From NCBI GenBank assembly GCA_020249505.1, contig JADCFN010000040.1, positions 1 through 60,035 of the forward strand: 60,035 nucleotides of DNA. Direction: 5' to 3'. The DNA comes from Roseomonas sp. (GTDB lineage Bacteria > Pseudomonadota > Alphaproteobacteria > Acetobacterales > Acetobacteraceae). Of this stretch, positions 9,665 to 23,244 are shown one piece after another. A program made the translations under genes and the position numbers. Below the pieces are notes generated by a model. The model was not told where the DNA came from. It saw only the letters and a list, made by a program, of their open reading frames with translations, and did no database searches. How positions within the stretch are numbered: the stretch's first letter is position 1; each line of letters opens with the position of its first letter.

Positions 9665-10887
9665 GCCGCCGCTTCACCGGTCAACCAAGCGCCCGCCACC
9701 GTGGCGGCATAACGCGGGTGGCAGGCCTCACCGGCAAAAATCAGCCGGCCATCACCAAGCGCTTCGCCGAGCACCCGTCGCGCCGCCTGCGCACCTGGGA
9801 TGGCATGGCTATAGCTGCCAAGAAAATGCGGGTCTGCACCCCATTCGGTGATGATGGGTGGGCCGAGTGCCGCTGCGGCTTCCGCGCCAAAGACGCGGGC
9901 AAATTCTGCGCGGGCATGGGCTTCGGTCGCGCACTTGCCGGCGCGCGATAATTCCCAAGCGAGAGAACCGCCGATGAAGGCGAGCATGACCGGTGCGCCG
10001 AAGGGCCGCGCGATCCAGGAAATGGGCCGATCATCTGGCCCTGCGATATCGCGCCGGAGGCTCGCAAAAGCACCGAATTCCGGCAGCACACCGGGCGGGA
10101 TGGGGAAGGCGAGCTTGCTCAGCAAGCCAAGCGGCAGGGCGTTGATGGCTTCGCGCTTTTCAACCGGCAGATCAGGCATGAAAGCAATGCCGCCCTGCGC
10201 CAGCACGCCGGTTGATACTGTGATGATGGCGGCGCGCGCACGGATGCGCCCGAAAGCGCCGCTCGCTTCAACTTCCTTGCCGCCCCAATTAAGCTGCGCC
10301 ACGGGTGCATTAAGCTGGATCGGCAAGCCCTCAGCCAGCGTCGCGACCAGCGTGCCGAGACCTCGGCGGAGCAAAAGATTCGGGCCATCCAGCGCGGTGG
10401 CGGCGAAATCATGCAGGCTCATGCGCGAAAGCTCGGCAGCGCAAATCTGCGCCCCTTCCCAATGCGCCACCAGCGCATCAAAGCGCCCGCCCTGAGGTGC
10501 GGCGTCTGATGCGGGGCGATCCGGCGCGCCATCCGTTGCAGCGGCTTCAATCACGCGCCAGAAATGATCCTCCGCTGCCGCGAAGGCGCGGCGTTCGGCG
10601 GTGGTGGCGAAGCGGCCTTCGGTAAACAGCAGGCGCTGGCGCAGCTTGTCGTGATCCACTGTCTTAAAACCGAGTGCCTCAGCAAAAGCGGTCAGCGGAT
10701 TGTCATGCGCCTGATGCAGCCAGGAAGCGCCATGGTCAAAGCCCGTTGCATCGGTATAGGCGCGCCCGCCAATGCGGTTCTTCGCTTCCAGCACCACACA
10801 GGAAAGCCCGCGCGCACGCAGCGCCCGCGCCGCGGCAATGCCTGCCACGCCCGCCCCCACCACAAGCGCGTCCACCTGATCACTCAT
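9607..10887 (-). CDS. FAD-dependent amine oxidase (flavin monoamine oxidase family)
   Basis: 426 aa. The N-terminal dinucleotide fold VVGAGVAGIAAARALRARG and the following LEAKNRIGGRAYT motif bind FAD. The C-terminal IFAGEACHPRYAATVAGAWLTGEAAA is the second flavin-contact motif of the MAO/polyamine-oxidase family. There is no signal peptide, so it is presumably cytoplasmic. The ATG at 10887 places the glycine-rich motif at residue 11, as expected. It is divergent from the PLP-enzyme gene (74-base gap); both could act on amines or amino acids, but the substrate is unknown. Confidence 0.9.
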   Translation of the reverse strand: MSDQVDALVVGAGVAGIAAARALRARGLSCVVLEAKNRIGGRAYTDATGFDHGASWLHQAHDNPLTAFAEALGFKTVDHDKLRQRLLFTEGRFATTAERRAFAAAEDHFWRVIEAAATDGAPDRPASDAAPQGGRFDALVAHWEGAQICAAELSRMSLHDFAATALDGPNLLLRRGLGTLVATLAEGLPIQLNAPVAQLNWGGKEVEASGAFGRIRARAAIITVSTGVLAQGGIAFMPDLPVEKREAINALPLGLLSKLAFPIPPGVLPEFGAFASLRRDIAGPDDRPISWIARPFGAPVMLAFIGGSLAWELSRAGKCATEAHARAEFARVFGAEAAAALGPPIITEWGADPHFLGSYSHAIPGAQAARRVLGEALGDGRLIFAGEACHPRYAATVAGAWLTGEAAAQQLEGGRGAVAKLSKHAP

Positions 10888-10961
10888 GCCGATGCTTTAC
10901 CCCGGATTGGCGCGGAACGCATGGGCATGGCTAGAATGGGCCAAGTTACGGAGGATTCCCC

Positions 10962-12068
10962 ATGCTGCAAAACCCACCCGCCGAACCCGGCATCCGTGAG
11001 GAGGATATCGATACCCCCGCGCTGGTGATTGATTTGGATGCTTTCGAACATAACCTGGATACCATGGCAGCGCTGTTGGCGCCCACCGGTGCCAAGCTTC
11101 GCGCGCATGCCAAGACCCATAAATCCAGCGTCATCGCCAAGCTGCAAATGGCGCGCGGTGCGGTTGGGCAATGCGTGCAGAAGGTAGCCGAGGCTGAGGC
11201 TCTGGCATGGGGCGGCATTCCAGATATTCTGGTCACCAACCAGGTGGTCAGCCCGCGTAAATTGGCGCGTCTTGCGGCGCTCGCGCGCATTGCCGAAGTG
11301 GCGGTCTGTGTGGATGACGCGGCGCAGATCGCGCTGATTGAAGCGGCGGCCGAGGCCGCTGGCGTGCGCCTGCCGGTGCTGGTGGAAATTGATGTCGGCA
11401 TGGCGCGCGGCGGGGTGGAACACGGCCCGCCGGCGGTGGCGCTGGCAGAGCGCATCGCAGCCAGTAAGCATCTGCGTTTCGGCGGCCTGCAAGCCTATCA
11501 CGGTTCAGCGCAGCACAAGCGCGCGCCGGAAGAACGTGCAGCCGCGATTGGGGAAGCCGTGGCGCGTTCGCGCCGCACCGTGGAACAGTTGCGCCAACGC
11601 GGGTTGGAATGCCCGATTGTGGGCGGTGCGGGCACCGGCACCTTCCGGCATGAGGCCGCCAGCGGCGTCTATACCGAAATCCAGGCCGGGTCCTATTGCT
11701 TCATGGATGCGGATTATGCGGCGAATGAGGATGCGCCGCCCTTCCGCCAATCGCTTTTCGTGCTGTCTCAGGTGATGAGCACCGCAGGGCCAGGCATTGC
11801 CGTGCTGGATTGCGGGCATAAGGGCGTTTCGGTTGATTCAGGCATGCCGCAGGTCTGGCAACGCCCAGGGCTGCGCTATGCTGGCGCATCGGATGAGCAT
11901 GGCAAGCTGGTGATCGAAGATGGCAGCGCGCCGGCGCTTGGTGAAAAGCTCCGCCTGGTGCCGGGCCACTGCGACCCGACGGTGGATCGCTATGATTGGT
12001 ATGTCGGCGTACGCAAGGGGCGGGTGGAATGCCTTTGGCCGGTCTCCGCGCGCGGTGGGATGGCTTGA
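10962..12068 (+). CDS. D-threonine aldolase / D-serine dehydratase-like PLP enzyme (DSD1 family)
   Basis: 368-aa fold-type III PLP enzyme of the alanine-racemase-like barrel. DTPALVIDLDAFEHNL at the N-terminus and RAHAKTHKS near residues 46-54, with the Schiff-base lysine, are diagnostic. The C-terminal PGHCDPTVDRYDWYVGV contains the HxD-type metal site (His and Cys/Asp) that distinguishes metal-dependent D-threonine aldolases and DSD1 enzymes. The ATG is preceded by GGAGGATTCCCC. It ends 18 bases before the convergent gyrB stop. Which 3-hydroxy-D-amino acid is used cannot be told. Confidence 0.9.
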   Translation: MLQNPPAEPGIREEDIDTPALVIDLDAFEHNLDTMAALLAPTGAKLRAHAKTHKSSVIAKLQMARGAVGQCVQKVAEAEALAWGGIPDILVTNQVVSPRKLARLAALARIAEVAVCVDDAAQIALIEAAAEAAGVRLPVLVEIDVGMARGGVEHGPPAVALAERIAASKHLRFGGLQAYHGSAQHKRAPEERAAAIGEAVARSRRTVEQLRQRGLECPIVGGAGTGTFRHEAASGVYTEIQAGSYCFMDADYAANEDAPPFRQSLFVLSQVMSTAGPGIAVLDCGHKGVSVDSGMPQVWQRPGLRYAGASDEHGKLVIEDGSAPALGEKLRLVPGHCDPTVDRYDWYVGVRKGRVECLWPVSARGGMA

Positions 12069-12086
12069 AACGCGCGCGGGTTCCAA

Positions 12087-15750
<3,664 letters not shown>

Positions 15751-15754
<4 letters not shown>

Positions 15755-16881
15755 ACCCGCATCGGCATCAGGACAAACAGCGCTTCCGGCCGGGATGCGT
15801 CGCGCACAATGGTGGGCGCCGCGCCATCGGCAAACATGAATTCCAGCTTGTCTTCCACCAGATCAGTGATGTCGGACAGATACCGCGCCTGAAAGCCGAT
15901 TTCCAAAGCGCCGCTGGTATAGGCGACATCATCGCCTTCCAAATCTTCCTGCGCTTCGCCCTGATCAGGGCTCGCGGCCGAAACACGCAAATGATTGGTG
16001 CCGAGGCTGAGCTTCACCGGGCGGGATCTTTCGCTGCTGATCGCGGCCACACGCTTCACCGCATCGGCGAAATCCTTGCGTGGCACGACAAGCTTCTTGT
16101 CATTGCCGCGCGGGATCACGCGCTCATATTCGGGGAAGGTGCCATCAATCAGCTTGCTGGTGAGCGTCACGGTTCCGAGCGCGAATTGCACCTTGGTGTC
16201 CGAAAGCCGCACCACAATCTCATCCTGGGTTTCTTCGGCAAGCTTGCGGATTTCATTCACGGTCTTGCGCGGAATAATCACGCCCGGCATGGCCTTGGCC
16301 CCTTCCGGCAGCGGTTCTTCCACGCGCGCCAGACGATGACCATCAGTCGCAACCGCACGCAGCACTGGCTGGCCTTCGCTTTCAGTTGCGTGGATATAGA
16401 TGCCGTTCAGGTAGTAGCGGGTTTCTTCCGTGGAAATCGCAAACCGCGTGCGGTCAATCAAGTCCCGCAACACGCCGGCCTTGATGCTGAACTGCACCGG
16501 CATGCGCCCTTCGGTCATGGAAGGGAAATCATCCACCGCCAGCACCGCGAGGCTGGTATTGAAGCGACCGGAACGCAGCGTGAGCGGACCGTCACCACCG
16601 CCATGGTCGAATTCCACCCGCGCGCCTTCCGGCAGGTTGCGGATGATTTCATAGAGTGTCGCCGCCGGTGCTGTGGTGCGCCCCGCGCGCGCAACAGTCA
16701 CACCCGCGATATCTTCCACCACCGCGATTTCCATATCGGTCGCGGTCAATTTCAGCGCGCCGCCCGAGCTTGCTTCGATCATGACATTCGCAAGGATGGG
16801 GATGGTGTTGCGCCGCTCAACCACGCTTTGCACATGGGTCAGCGCCTTGAGCAATACCGCCCTGTCAACCGAGAATTTCAT
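15751..16881 (-). CDS. dnaN: DNA polymerase III subunit beta (sliding clamp)
   Basis: 376-aa clamp with the expected three-domain length. The N-terminal [32 protein letters not shown] and C-terminal [18 protein letters not shown] ending are characteristic, the latter giving the MPMR tail found in bacterial clamps. It overlaps recF by 4 bases and follows dnaA by 211 bases of non-coding DNA. Confidence 0.97.
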
Positions 16882-17092
16882 CGTTCCGACGCCCCGATCC
16901 TGTTATGGCGATCTACGCAGCCCCAGGATGGGTCCCGGGCGGCAAATCGCCAGTGAAATCCTGCCCGGGCGACAAACCTGCCGAATCGGCGCGGAAAAGC
17001 GCCCGGATACGCGTTTCCATACCAGCCCGGAGGGGGGCAGAAAAGCGGCCTGGTCTCTGGAAAAAGCGCTTTGGCGGGCCGGGTCCAGCCCC
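16882..17092. other. dnaA-dnaN intergenic region
   Basis: A 211-base, GC-rich gap between dnaA and dnaN. I see no DnaA box close to TTATCCACA, no AT-rich unwinding tract and no strong terminator. It probably carries a dnaN promoter that I cannot place. Confidence 0.4.
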
Positions 17093-18535
17093 TCAGGTTT
17101 CCAGCATCCGCCGGAGAAGCTCCACATCTTCAGCGAAGGACCCATCCGCCTGCATAAGCTCCGCTACGCGAGAGACGGCATGCATGACGGTCGTATGGTC
17201 CCGATTGCCGAAGCGCCGCCCGATTTCGGGGAGCGAGCGAGAGGTAAGCTGCTTCGCCAGATACATGGCAACTTGGCGTGGCCGCGCCACATTCCGCGCA
17301 CGCCTCGCCGAGGACATGTCGGTAAGGCGGATGTTATAATGCTCGGCGACTTTGCGCTGGATTTCCTCAATGGTCACGCGCCGGTCATGGGCGCGGAGGA
17401 TATCGTGCAGCACCTCCTGCGCGCCTTCCAAGGTAATGGGCCGGCCAAACAGATTGGCCCAGGCGATCAGGCGATTAAGCGCGCCTTCCAATTCCCGCAC
17501 ATTGGACGTGATCTTGTGCGCGAGGAATTCCATGACGCGCGCCGGCACGGCAACGCCGGATGATGCTGCCTTGGCCCCTAGGATGGAAATGCGGAGTTCA
17601 TAAGTGGTCGCATGCAGATCGGCCACCATGCCGCAGCCAAGGCGGGTGCGCAGCCGGTCTTCAATGCCGGAAAGATCGGATGGGGATTTATCGGCGGAAA
17701 TCACAATCTGCTTGCCGGCATCCACCAGCGCATTGAAGGTGTGGAAGAATTCTTCCTGCGTATTGTCCTTGCCGATCAGGAATTGCAGGTCATCCACCAT
17801 CAGCACATCAACCGACCGCAGCGTTTCCTTGAATTCCATGGTGGATTGGCTGCGCAGTGCCGCGATGAAGCGATACATGAATTTCTCGGCACTCATGTAG
17901 GCAACTTGGCGCGTGGGGTGTTGTTCGCGAATGGCCCAGGCAATGGCGTGCATCAGATGCGTTTTGCCCAGCCCGACACCACCATACAGGAACAGCGGAT
18001 TGAAGCCTGGCAAGGCCGGCTTTTCGGCCACGCGGCGTGCGCAAGCATGGGCGAATTCATTGGGCTTGCCGACCACAAAAGTATCGAAGGTGAAGCGCGG
18101 ATCGAGCGGCGCGGACCAATCACCGCGCGGGTCGGCTACGCGTGGCGCTGTTGCGGTCAGGCTTTCCGCCAAAGCTTGCGCGCCATTTTCAGCGGGCTCC
18201 GCGGTTGCTGCGCGCCCATTGGCGGCAACGCGCAGATCAACGCGGCGAATAGCGGCATTTTCCTGCTGCCATAAGGAACGAAGCCGATCCCCGTAATGGC
18301 TGCTTACCCAATCACGCAAAAAGCGTGTGGGCAGTGTGATGGTTGCTTCATCACCATCAACAGAAGCTAAGGTCATTTGCCGAAGCCAGCTGCGGAATTC
18401 CACATCGCCCACTTCTTCGCGCAGCTTGGCGCGGATGCGCGCCCATGCTTCAGCCCAGGCGGCCGGGCTGTGCGGGGACGTGCTATCGCTTAGCTTTTCC
18501 GTGCTTCGCAAGACGCTGCCCCCCTGCCCGTTCAC
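17093..18535 (-). CDS. dnaA: Chromosomal replication initiator DnaA
   Basis: 480-aa AAA+ initiator. Domain I ([21 protein letters not shown]) is at the N-terminus; Walker [14 protein letters not shown] lies near residue 186 and Walker B MVDDLQFL near 248; the C-terminal DNA-binding domain IV carries the DnaA signature [14 protein letters not shown]. The start is assigned to the GTG at 18535 because no in-frame ATG precedes domain I; a nearby ATG at 18539 is out of frame. It is transcribed leftward into dnaN. Confidence 0.96.
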   Translation of the reverse strand: MNGQGGSVLRSTEKLSDSTSPHSPAAWAEAWARIRAKLREEVGDVEFRSWLRQMTLASVDGDEATITLPTRFLRDWVSSHYGDRLRSLWQQENAAIRRVDLRVAANGRAATAEPAENGAQALAESLTATAPRVADPRGDWSAPLDPRFTFDTFVVGKPNEFAHACARRVAEKPALPGFNPLFLYGGVGLGKTHLMHAIAWAIREQHPTRQVAYMSAEKFMYRFIAALRSQSTMEFKETLRSVDVLMVDDLQFLIGKDNTQEEFFHTFNALVDAGKQIVISADKSPSDLSGIEDRLRTRLGCGMVADLHATTYELRISILGAKAASSGVAVPARVMEFLAHKITSNVRELEGALNRLIAWANLFGRPITLEGAQEVLHDILRAHDRRVTIEEIQRKVAEHYNIRLTDMSSARRARNVARPRQVAMYLAKQLTSRSLPEIGRRFGNRDHTTVMHAVSRVAELMQADGSFAEDVELLRRMLET

Positions 18536-18773
18536 TCATTAGACCCTGTTGGAAAGTATCATGGCGCCTTGAACCACAAAAACTCAATAGCAAAAAAACC
18601 TCGCCAAAAAATTTCTGATTCGCGCGAAAGAAAGCGTTTTCGACCTAACTCGTTCGATGTAAAAACGGGCGCCCGCAGCGCGTGTGCCGGTTGACAACGC
18701 GCGCCAAAGCACTGCGTGACACGGCTTCCGCCATGTCACCTAATTTCATTTGATTTAGAGGGAAATTACGCTG
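18536..18773. other. dnaA-rpsT intergenic region, possible origin neighbourhood
   Basis: A 238-base gap whose dnaA-proximal half (about 18570-18670) is clearly AT-richer than its surroundings, with several A runs. The only DnaA-box-like string is a 7 of 9 match on the minus strand near 18572 (TGTGGTTCA). Without a cluster of boxes I do not call oriC here; the region mainly holds the dnaA promoter and the rpsT terminator. Confidence 0.3.
18716..18739 (-). terminator. Hairpin downstream of rpsT
   Basis: On the minus strand GTGACATGGC pairs with GCCGTGTCAC (one T-G wobble) around a GGAA tetraloop, 35 bases beyond the rpsT stop. A stable GNRA loop suggests a genuine RNA structure. The trailing sequence is not a pure T tract, so termination efficiency is uncertain. 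Confidence 0.5.
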
Positions 18774-19040
18774 TCAGGCGCCGATAGATTTTACGCGCGC
18801 CGAAAGGCGCGACAATTTCCGCGCGACAGTATTGGCGTGCACCACACCCTTGGTTGCAGCGCGCTGCATTTCAGGTTGCGCGGCGCGAAACGCTTCCTGC
18901 GCCGCGGCCTTGTCACCCGACTTCACTGCTTCTTCGACCTTGCGCAAAAAGCTGCGCACGCGCGACTTGCGCGCCTTGTTCCGCGCGGTGCGCTTTTCAG
19001 TCTGACGAATGCGCTTGCGCGCGGAAGCGTTATTGGCCAT
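18774..19040 (-). CDS. rpsT: 30S ribosomal protein S20
   Basis: 88-aa basic primary 16S rRNA-binding protein. [18 protein letters not shown] followed by [16 protein letters not shown] is the S20 signature. The ATG 19040 gives the canonical MANN start; codons upstream are not conserved. Being upstream of dnaA on the same strand is a frequent alphaproteobacterial arrangement. Confidence 0.97.
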   Translation of the reverse strand: MANNASARKRIRQTEKRTARNKARKSRVRSFLRKVEEAVKSGDKAAAQEAFRAAQPEMQRAATKGVVHANTVARKLSRLSARVKSIGA

Positions 19041-19202
19041 GGGCTGTCTGTTCAAACCTGAGAAAGAATAGGCGGATCGGCGCCTTGGAAGGGCGCGTAA
19101 CTAGCCCCGGAGCATGGTCTGCGTCAAGCCGGGGGAACGGGCCACACCCCGGAAGCTGCGCCCTGGCTTTTCTTTACCCGGCGACCCACTAGATTGCGCT
19201 GC

Positions 19203-19910
19203 ATGAAGCGTTTCTGGGAAGCGGCCCTGGCCATACCAAGGCATGAGGGCGATTATGGTGTGGTGCTGGATGGCCGCCCGCTCCGGCTGCCGGGCGGCAG
19301 CATTCTTACCACTGAAAGCCGCGCCCTGGCAGAGGCGATTGCCGAGGAATGGCACAGGGCTGGCGGCGCCAAGGGCGGTGAAATGCGTCAGGAAGATGTG
19401 CCGCTCACCCGGATTTTGGGCGCCGTACAGGAACGCATCGCGCCTGACCCCAAGCCCATGGTGGAAGGCCTCGCGAAATACGGTGAGACGGATCTGCTCT
19501 GCTACAGGGCAGAGGATCACCGCCTCGCCACGCGTCAGGCGGAAGCCTGGAACCCCCTGCTTGAATGGGCTGCCTTGGCGCTGGGTGCGCCGCTCAGCAT
19601 TACCCAAGGCTTGATGCCCATGCCGCAAGCGCCCGAAAGCCTGGCCGCGCTTCAGGCCGCCGTCGCGCGGCATGATGCTGCGGGACTGGCCGCACTTGGC
19701 GTCGCCGTGCCGGCGTTGGGGAGCCTCGTGCTCGGTCTGGCGCTCAGCCTTGGGCGCCTGGATGCGGAGGAAGCGCATCGGCTGGCCATAGTAGATGAAG
19801 TTTTTCAGGAAGAATTCTGGGGCAGCGATGCCGAAACCGCAGCCCGGCGCGCTGAGCGGTTGGATGATGTGAAGCTGGCAGCGCGCTTCATTGCGCTGAT
19901 GGCCGATTAA
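19203..19910 (+). CDS. ATP12-family F1F0-ATPase assembly chaperone
   Basis: 235-aa homologue of Atp12, which binds the F1 alpha subunit before assembly; in bacteria the family is found in Alphaproteobacteria, supporting the lineage call. Typical elements are MKRFWEAALAIPRHEGDYGVVLDGRPLRLPGG, AEEWHRAGG, KYGETDLLCYRAE and the C-terminal EEFWGSDAETAARR. The ATG 19203 is preferred over a TTG nine bases earlier. It is upstream of pdxA on the same strand, with a 60-base gap. Confidence 0.93.
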   Translation: MKRFWEAALAIPRHEGDYGVVLDGRPLRLPGGSILTTESRALAEAIAEEWHRAGGAKGGEMRQEDVPLTRILGAVQERIAPDPKPMVEGLAKYGETDLLCYRAEDHRLATRQAEAWNPLLEWAALALGAPLSITQGLMPMPQAPESLAALQAAVARHDAAGLAALGVAVPALGSLVLGLALSLGRLDAEEAHRLAIVDEVFQEEFWGSDAETAARRAERLDDVKLAARFIALMAD

Positions 19911-19970
19911 GGCGCGCGCGTTGCGGCGCTGGCGATTTCATTGCCCCAGCTTTCGTCCTAAGAAGAAGCC

Positions 19971-20942
19971 ATGAAGCCGCTGATCCTGACCATGGGTGAG
20001 CCCGCCGGGATCGGTGCGGAGATCACCGCCGGCGCCTGGCGCGCCCTTAGCGTCAGCGGGCCGTGCTTTGCGCTGATTGACGATGCCGGGCGGGATTTCG
20101 GCGTGCCGGTGGCGCGGATCAGCGCGCCGGAAGAAGCGGGCCGGGTGTTCGGGCAGGCGCTGCCGATCCTGCATCGGCCCCTTGCCACGCCCGTGGTGCC
20201 CGGCAAGCCAAGCCCGGCCCATGCCGGGGCGGTGATTGGCGCGATTGAGGAAGCGGTGGCGCTTGCCAAATCAGGCCGCGCGGCGGGCGTGGTGACGAAC
20301 CCGATCCAGAAGGCGAGCCTGATCGCGGCGGGCTTCCCGCATCCCGGCCATACGGAGTTTTTGGGTGAGCTGGCCGGCACCGGCGTGCGGCCGGTGATGA
20401 TGCTGGCCTGCCCGGAACTCCGCGTTGTGCCGGTGACGGTGCATGAAGCCTTGGCCAAGGCTATCGCGCGGCTGAACCCCGCGATGATTATGGAGACAAC
20501 ACGCATCGTTGATGCCGCGCTCAAGCGCGATTTCGGCATTGCCGCGCCGCGTTTGGCGATTGCAGGTTTGAACCCCCATGCCGGGGAAGCCGGTACCATG
20601 GGGCGGGAAGAAATTGACATCATCGCCCCCGCGATTGCGGCTTTGCGCGGGGAAGGGATTGATGCGCGCGGCCCCATGCCGCCCGATACCATGTTCACGG
20701 CGCTCGCGCGGCCTGGCTATGACGCGGCGATTTGCCTTTACCATGATCAGGCGCTGATCCCGATCAAGACGATTGACATGGCCGGCGGCGTCAATGTGAC
20801 GCTTGGGCTTTCCATTATCCGCACCAGCCCCGATCACGGCACGGCCTTGGATATTGCCGGCAAGGGCCTGGCCGATCCCGCTTCGCTGATTGCGGCCATC
20901 AGGCTGGCCGGCGAACTTGCTCAGAAAAGAGGTTTGGCGTGA
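19971..20942 (+). CDS. pdxA: 4-hydroxythreonine-4-phosphate dehydrogenase
   Basis: 323-aa NAD-dependent, metal-dependent enzyme of the DXP-dependent vitamin B6 pathway; its product is condensed by PdxJ. It shows [37 protein letters not shown] (metal His), [16 protein letters not shown] and [12 protein letters not shown]. Its TGA overlaps the pdxJ GTG (GTGA), so the two are translationally coupled. Confidence 0.97.
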   Translation: MKPLILTMGEPAGIGAEITAGAWRALSVSGPCFALIDDAGRDFGVPVARISAPEEAGRVFGQALPILHRPLATPVVPGKPSPAHAGAVIGAIEEAVALAKSGRAAGVVTNPIQKASLIAAGFPHPGHTEFLGELAGTGVRPVMMLACPELRVVPVTVHEALAKAIARLNPAMIMETTRIVDAALKRDFGIAAPRLAIAGLNPHAGEAGTMGREEIDIIAPAIAALRGEGIDARGPMPPDTMFTALARPGYDAAICLYHDQALIPIKTIDMAGGVNVTLGLSIIRTSPDHGTALDIAGKGLADPASLIAAIRLAGELAQKRGLA

Positions 20943-21670
20943 AGCATCTCGACCTATCGGTGAATGTTGATCATGTGGCGACGCTGCGCAATGCGCGCGG
21001 CGGCCAGCATCCCTGCCCGGTTGAGGCATCACGCCTTGCGATTGAAGCGGGGGCGGATGGCATTACCGTGCATCTCCGTGAAGATCGGCGGCACATCAAG
21101 GATCGCGATGTGGAGCGTATTCGCGCCGAAATCGCCGCACCCTTGAATTTCGAAATGGCGGCGACCGAGGAAATGGTGGCTTTCGCTGAGCGTATTCGCC
21201 CGCCCTATTGCTGCATTGTGCCGGAAAAGCGCGCAGAACTGACAACAGAAGGCGGGCTTGATGTGCTGCGCGCCGGGCCGTTTTTGCGTGAGGCGGTCGC
21301 GCGGCTGCGTGCTGCCGATGTGCGCGTTTCAATTTTCATCGAAGCCGATGCGGCGCAAATCGAAGCGGCCGCCGCGATAGGCGCGGCTGCGATTGAATTG
21401 CACACCGGCACCTATGCTGAAGGGCCGGTGGCCGATAGGCCCAGGCAATTGGCGCGCTTGCAGGCAGGTGTGGTCGCGGCGCGGCGCGCGGGCTTGCTCT
21501 GCCATGCAGGCCATGGGCTGACCTATGAGACGGTGAGTGACATTGCGCGGATGGAGGAAGTCACGGAAATCTCCATCGGGCATTTCCTGATTTCGCAAAG
21601 CGTGTTTGAAGGCCTGCCCACGGTGGTACGCCGTTTCAAGGCGCTGATTGCTGCGGCGCGGCGCGTTTGA
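20939..21670 (+). CDS. pdxJ: Pyridoxine 5'-phosphate synthase
   Basis: 243-aa TIM-barrel enzyme that condenses the PdxA product with 1-deoxyxylulose-5-phosphate to form pyridoxine phosphate. [17 protein letters not shown] near the N-terminus, HLREDRRHI, and the C-terminal [11 protein letters not shown] and [10 protein letters not shown] motifs are diagnostic. It starts at GTG 20939 inside the pdxA stop. With pdxA it forms a compact B6 biosynthesis pair; AapQ-type or other genes do not intervene. Confidence 0.97.
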   Translation: MKHLDLSVNVDHVATLRNARGGQHPCPVEASRLAIEAGADGITVHLREDRRHIKDRDVERIRAEIAAPLNFEMAATEEMVAFAERIRPPYCCIVPEKRAELTTEGGLDVLRAGPFLREAVARLRAADVRVSIFIEADAAQIEAAAAIGAAAIELHTGTYAEGPVADRPRQLARLQAGVVAARRAGLLCHAGHGLTYETVSDIARMEEVTEISIGHFLISQSVFEGLPTVVRRFKALIAAARRV

Positions 21671-21680
21671 TGCCCCTTAG

Positions 21681-22535
21681 TCAAAACCCATAAAGCCGCG
21701 CGGGGTTTTCCACCAGAACGCGGCGGCGCTCCGCCTCACTCGGCGCCCATTGGCCGAGAAGATCTAGCAAATGCCCATCTTCCGGCATCCAATGCTGCAG
21801 GCTTGGATGCGGCCAATCCGTGCCCCAGACCGCGCGATCCGGCGCCGCAGCCAAAAGCGCGCGCGCAAACGGTGCAACATCGGCAAAGGGCGGCCCGGCA
21901 GAGATGCGATAGCCGGAAATCTTCACCCAGCATTGCGGGCTTTCCAGCATCTTGAGCAGCGCCTTGAAGCCAGCGCCATTCAGCCCTTCGCTGGTTTTCA
22001 CCCCGCCCATGTGATCCACCACCACCGGCACCGGTAGCGTCGCCAAACGCGGTGCCAATTCCGGCAATTGATGGCCTTCGGCGTATAGCTGCAAATGCCA
22101 GCCAAGCGGTGCGATGCGCCGCGCCAAAGCTTCCAACTGTTCAAGCGGCGTGCCATTGCCGCTGACCGCGTTGAAGCGCACACCGCGCGTGCCGCGCGCA
22201 TGCAGGCGCCTCAGCGCGGCATCATCAAACCCATCATCAATCACCACCACAACGCGCGCGCGATCCAGGCCAAATTGTTCCGCCGCGTCGAGCGAGACTT
22301 CATTCTGCGTGCCATAGACACTCGGCTGCACAATCACCACGCGTTCAATGCCAAGTGCTGTGGCCATACGCTGGTAATCGGCAATGGTCGCCGCCTGCGG
22401 GTCATAATGTCGCCCGGCATCAAGTGGGAAGCGATCATAAGGCCCGAAGATATGAAAGTGGCAGTCGCAGGAAAGCGCCGGCGCGCGCCAGGAAGGGCGC
22501 GGCGTGGTAGCCAATGGCGGCAGGCAGGGCTTCAT
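21681..22535 (-). CDS. Amidohydrolase 2 family (2-pyrone-4,6-dicarboxylate-hydrolase-like)
   Basis: 284-aa TIM-barrel hydrolase. The N-terminal SCDCHFHIFGPYDRFPLD (metal-type CHFH motif), a central VVDHMGG and the late WGTDWPHPSL carrying the catalytic Asp place it with the PDC-lactonase/amidohydrolase-2 group. The ATG 22535 follows AGGAAGGAAACGCC. It is the last gene of a leftward cluster with a nitroreductase, a dihydroorotase-like enzyme and an amidase, which suggests a catabolic role on a ring-opened or lactone intermediate; the substrate is not determinable. Confidence 0.85.
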   Translation of the reverse strand: MKPCLPPLATTPRPSWRAPALSCDCHFHIFGPYDRFPLDAGRHYDPQAATIADYQRMATALGIERVVIVQPSVYGTQNEVSLDAAEQFGLDRARVVVVIDDGFDDAALRRLHARGTRGVRFNAVSGNGTPLEQLEALARRIAPLGWHLQLYAEGHQLPELAPRLATLPVPVVVDHMGGVKTSEGLNGAGFKALLKMLESPQCWVKISGYRISAGPPFADVAPFARALLAAAPDRAVWGTDWPHPSLQHWMPEDGHLLDLLGQWAPSEAERRRVLVENPARLYGF

Positions 22536-22548
22536 GGCGTTTCCTTCC

Positions 22549-23244
22549 TCATTCACCCCAACCGGCGAAGCGCGTGAAATCCCGTGCGGGGGCGCGTTCC
22601 GTTACCAGACTGTTTTCCATCGCATCCGGGTCCGCATAGCCAAGGGCCATGCCGCAAACCAGCATTTCCTCGGGCGGGATTTCCAGCATTGCTTGAATGG
22701 TGCGGTGATAGGGCATGAAGGCCGCTTGCGGGCAGGTATCCAAGCCCATACCGCGTGCTGCCACCATCACATTTTCCAGGAACATGCCGTAATCCAGCCA
22801 AGAACCCTGTTCCAGATCGCGATGAATGGTGAAGATCAATCCAACCGGCGCGCCGAAGAAAATCAGATTGCGCCCATGCTGCGCGCGCATGCGTTCATTA
22901 TCGCCCTTCGCAATGCCAAGCAGCGCGTAAAGATCCCAACCCACCTTACGGCGGCGGCTATGGAAGGGCTCAAAAAACTTGCGCGGATAATATTGGTATT
23001 CGGATTCGGGGGTGATGCCGCTGGCGTGTTCCGCCATCAGCGCATCACATAAGCGCTTGAGCGGCGCGCCCGTCAGCGCATGCACCTTCCAGGGCTGGAT
23101 ATTGCTGCCCGAAGGGGCGCGCGCCGCGATATCAAGCAGATGTTCAACATCCGCCTGCGACACGGGCTTTGGCAAAAAGGCACGGATCGAACGGCGAGAC
23201 GTGATCGCCGCTTCCACCGCCTTTTGCGCCGCAGCGTCCGGCAT
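22549..23244 (-). CDS. Nitroreductase family flavoprotein
   Basis: 231-aa FMN-dependent NAD(P)H oxidoreductase. ITSRRSIRAFLPKPVS at residues 14-29 and ARAPSGSNIQPWKVHAL are the FMN-binding hallmarks; a late LPGE-like loop (ALGYADPDAMEN) closes the domain. Its ATG overlaps the dihydroorotase-like TGA (TGATG), so it is translationally coupled. The family includes flavin-dependent dehydrogenases and dehalogenases as well as nitro reductases, so the electron acceptor is open. Confidence 0.9.
   Translation of the reverse strand: MPDAAAQKAVEAAITSRRSIRAFLPKPVSQADVEHLLDIAARAPSGSNIQPWKVHALTGAPLKRLCDALMAEHASGITPESEYQYYPRKFFEPFHSRRRKVGWDLYALLGIAKGDNERMRAQHGRNLIFFGAPVGLIFTIHRDLEQGSWLDYGMFLENVMVAARGMGLDTCPQAAFMPYHRTIQAMLEIPPEEMLVCGMALGYADPDAMENSLVTERAPARDFTRFAGWGE

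Noticed and set aside
10884-11501. Leftward frame over the PLP-enzyme gene
   Set aside because: Antisense to a clear D-threonine-aldolase-like gene; no family features.
18536-18773. oriC at dnaA-rpsT
   Set aside because: AT-rich patch exists but only one 7 of 9 DnaA-box-like match; no cluster, so not called.
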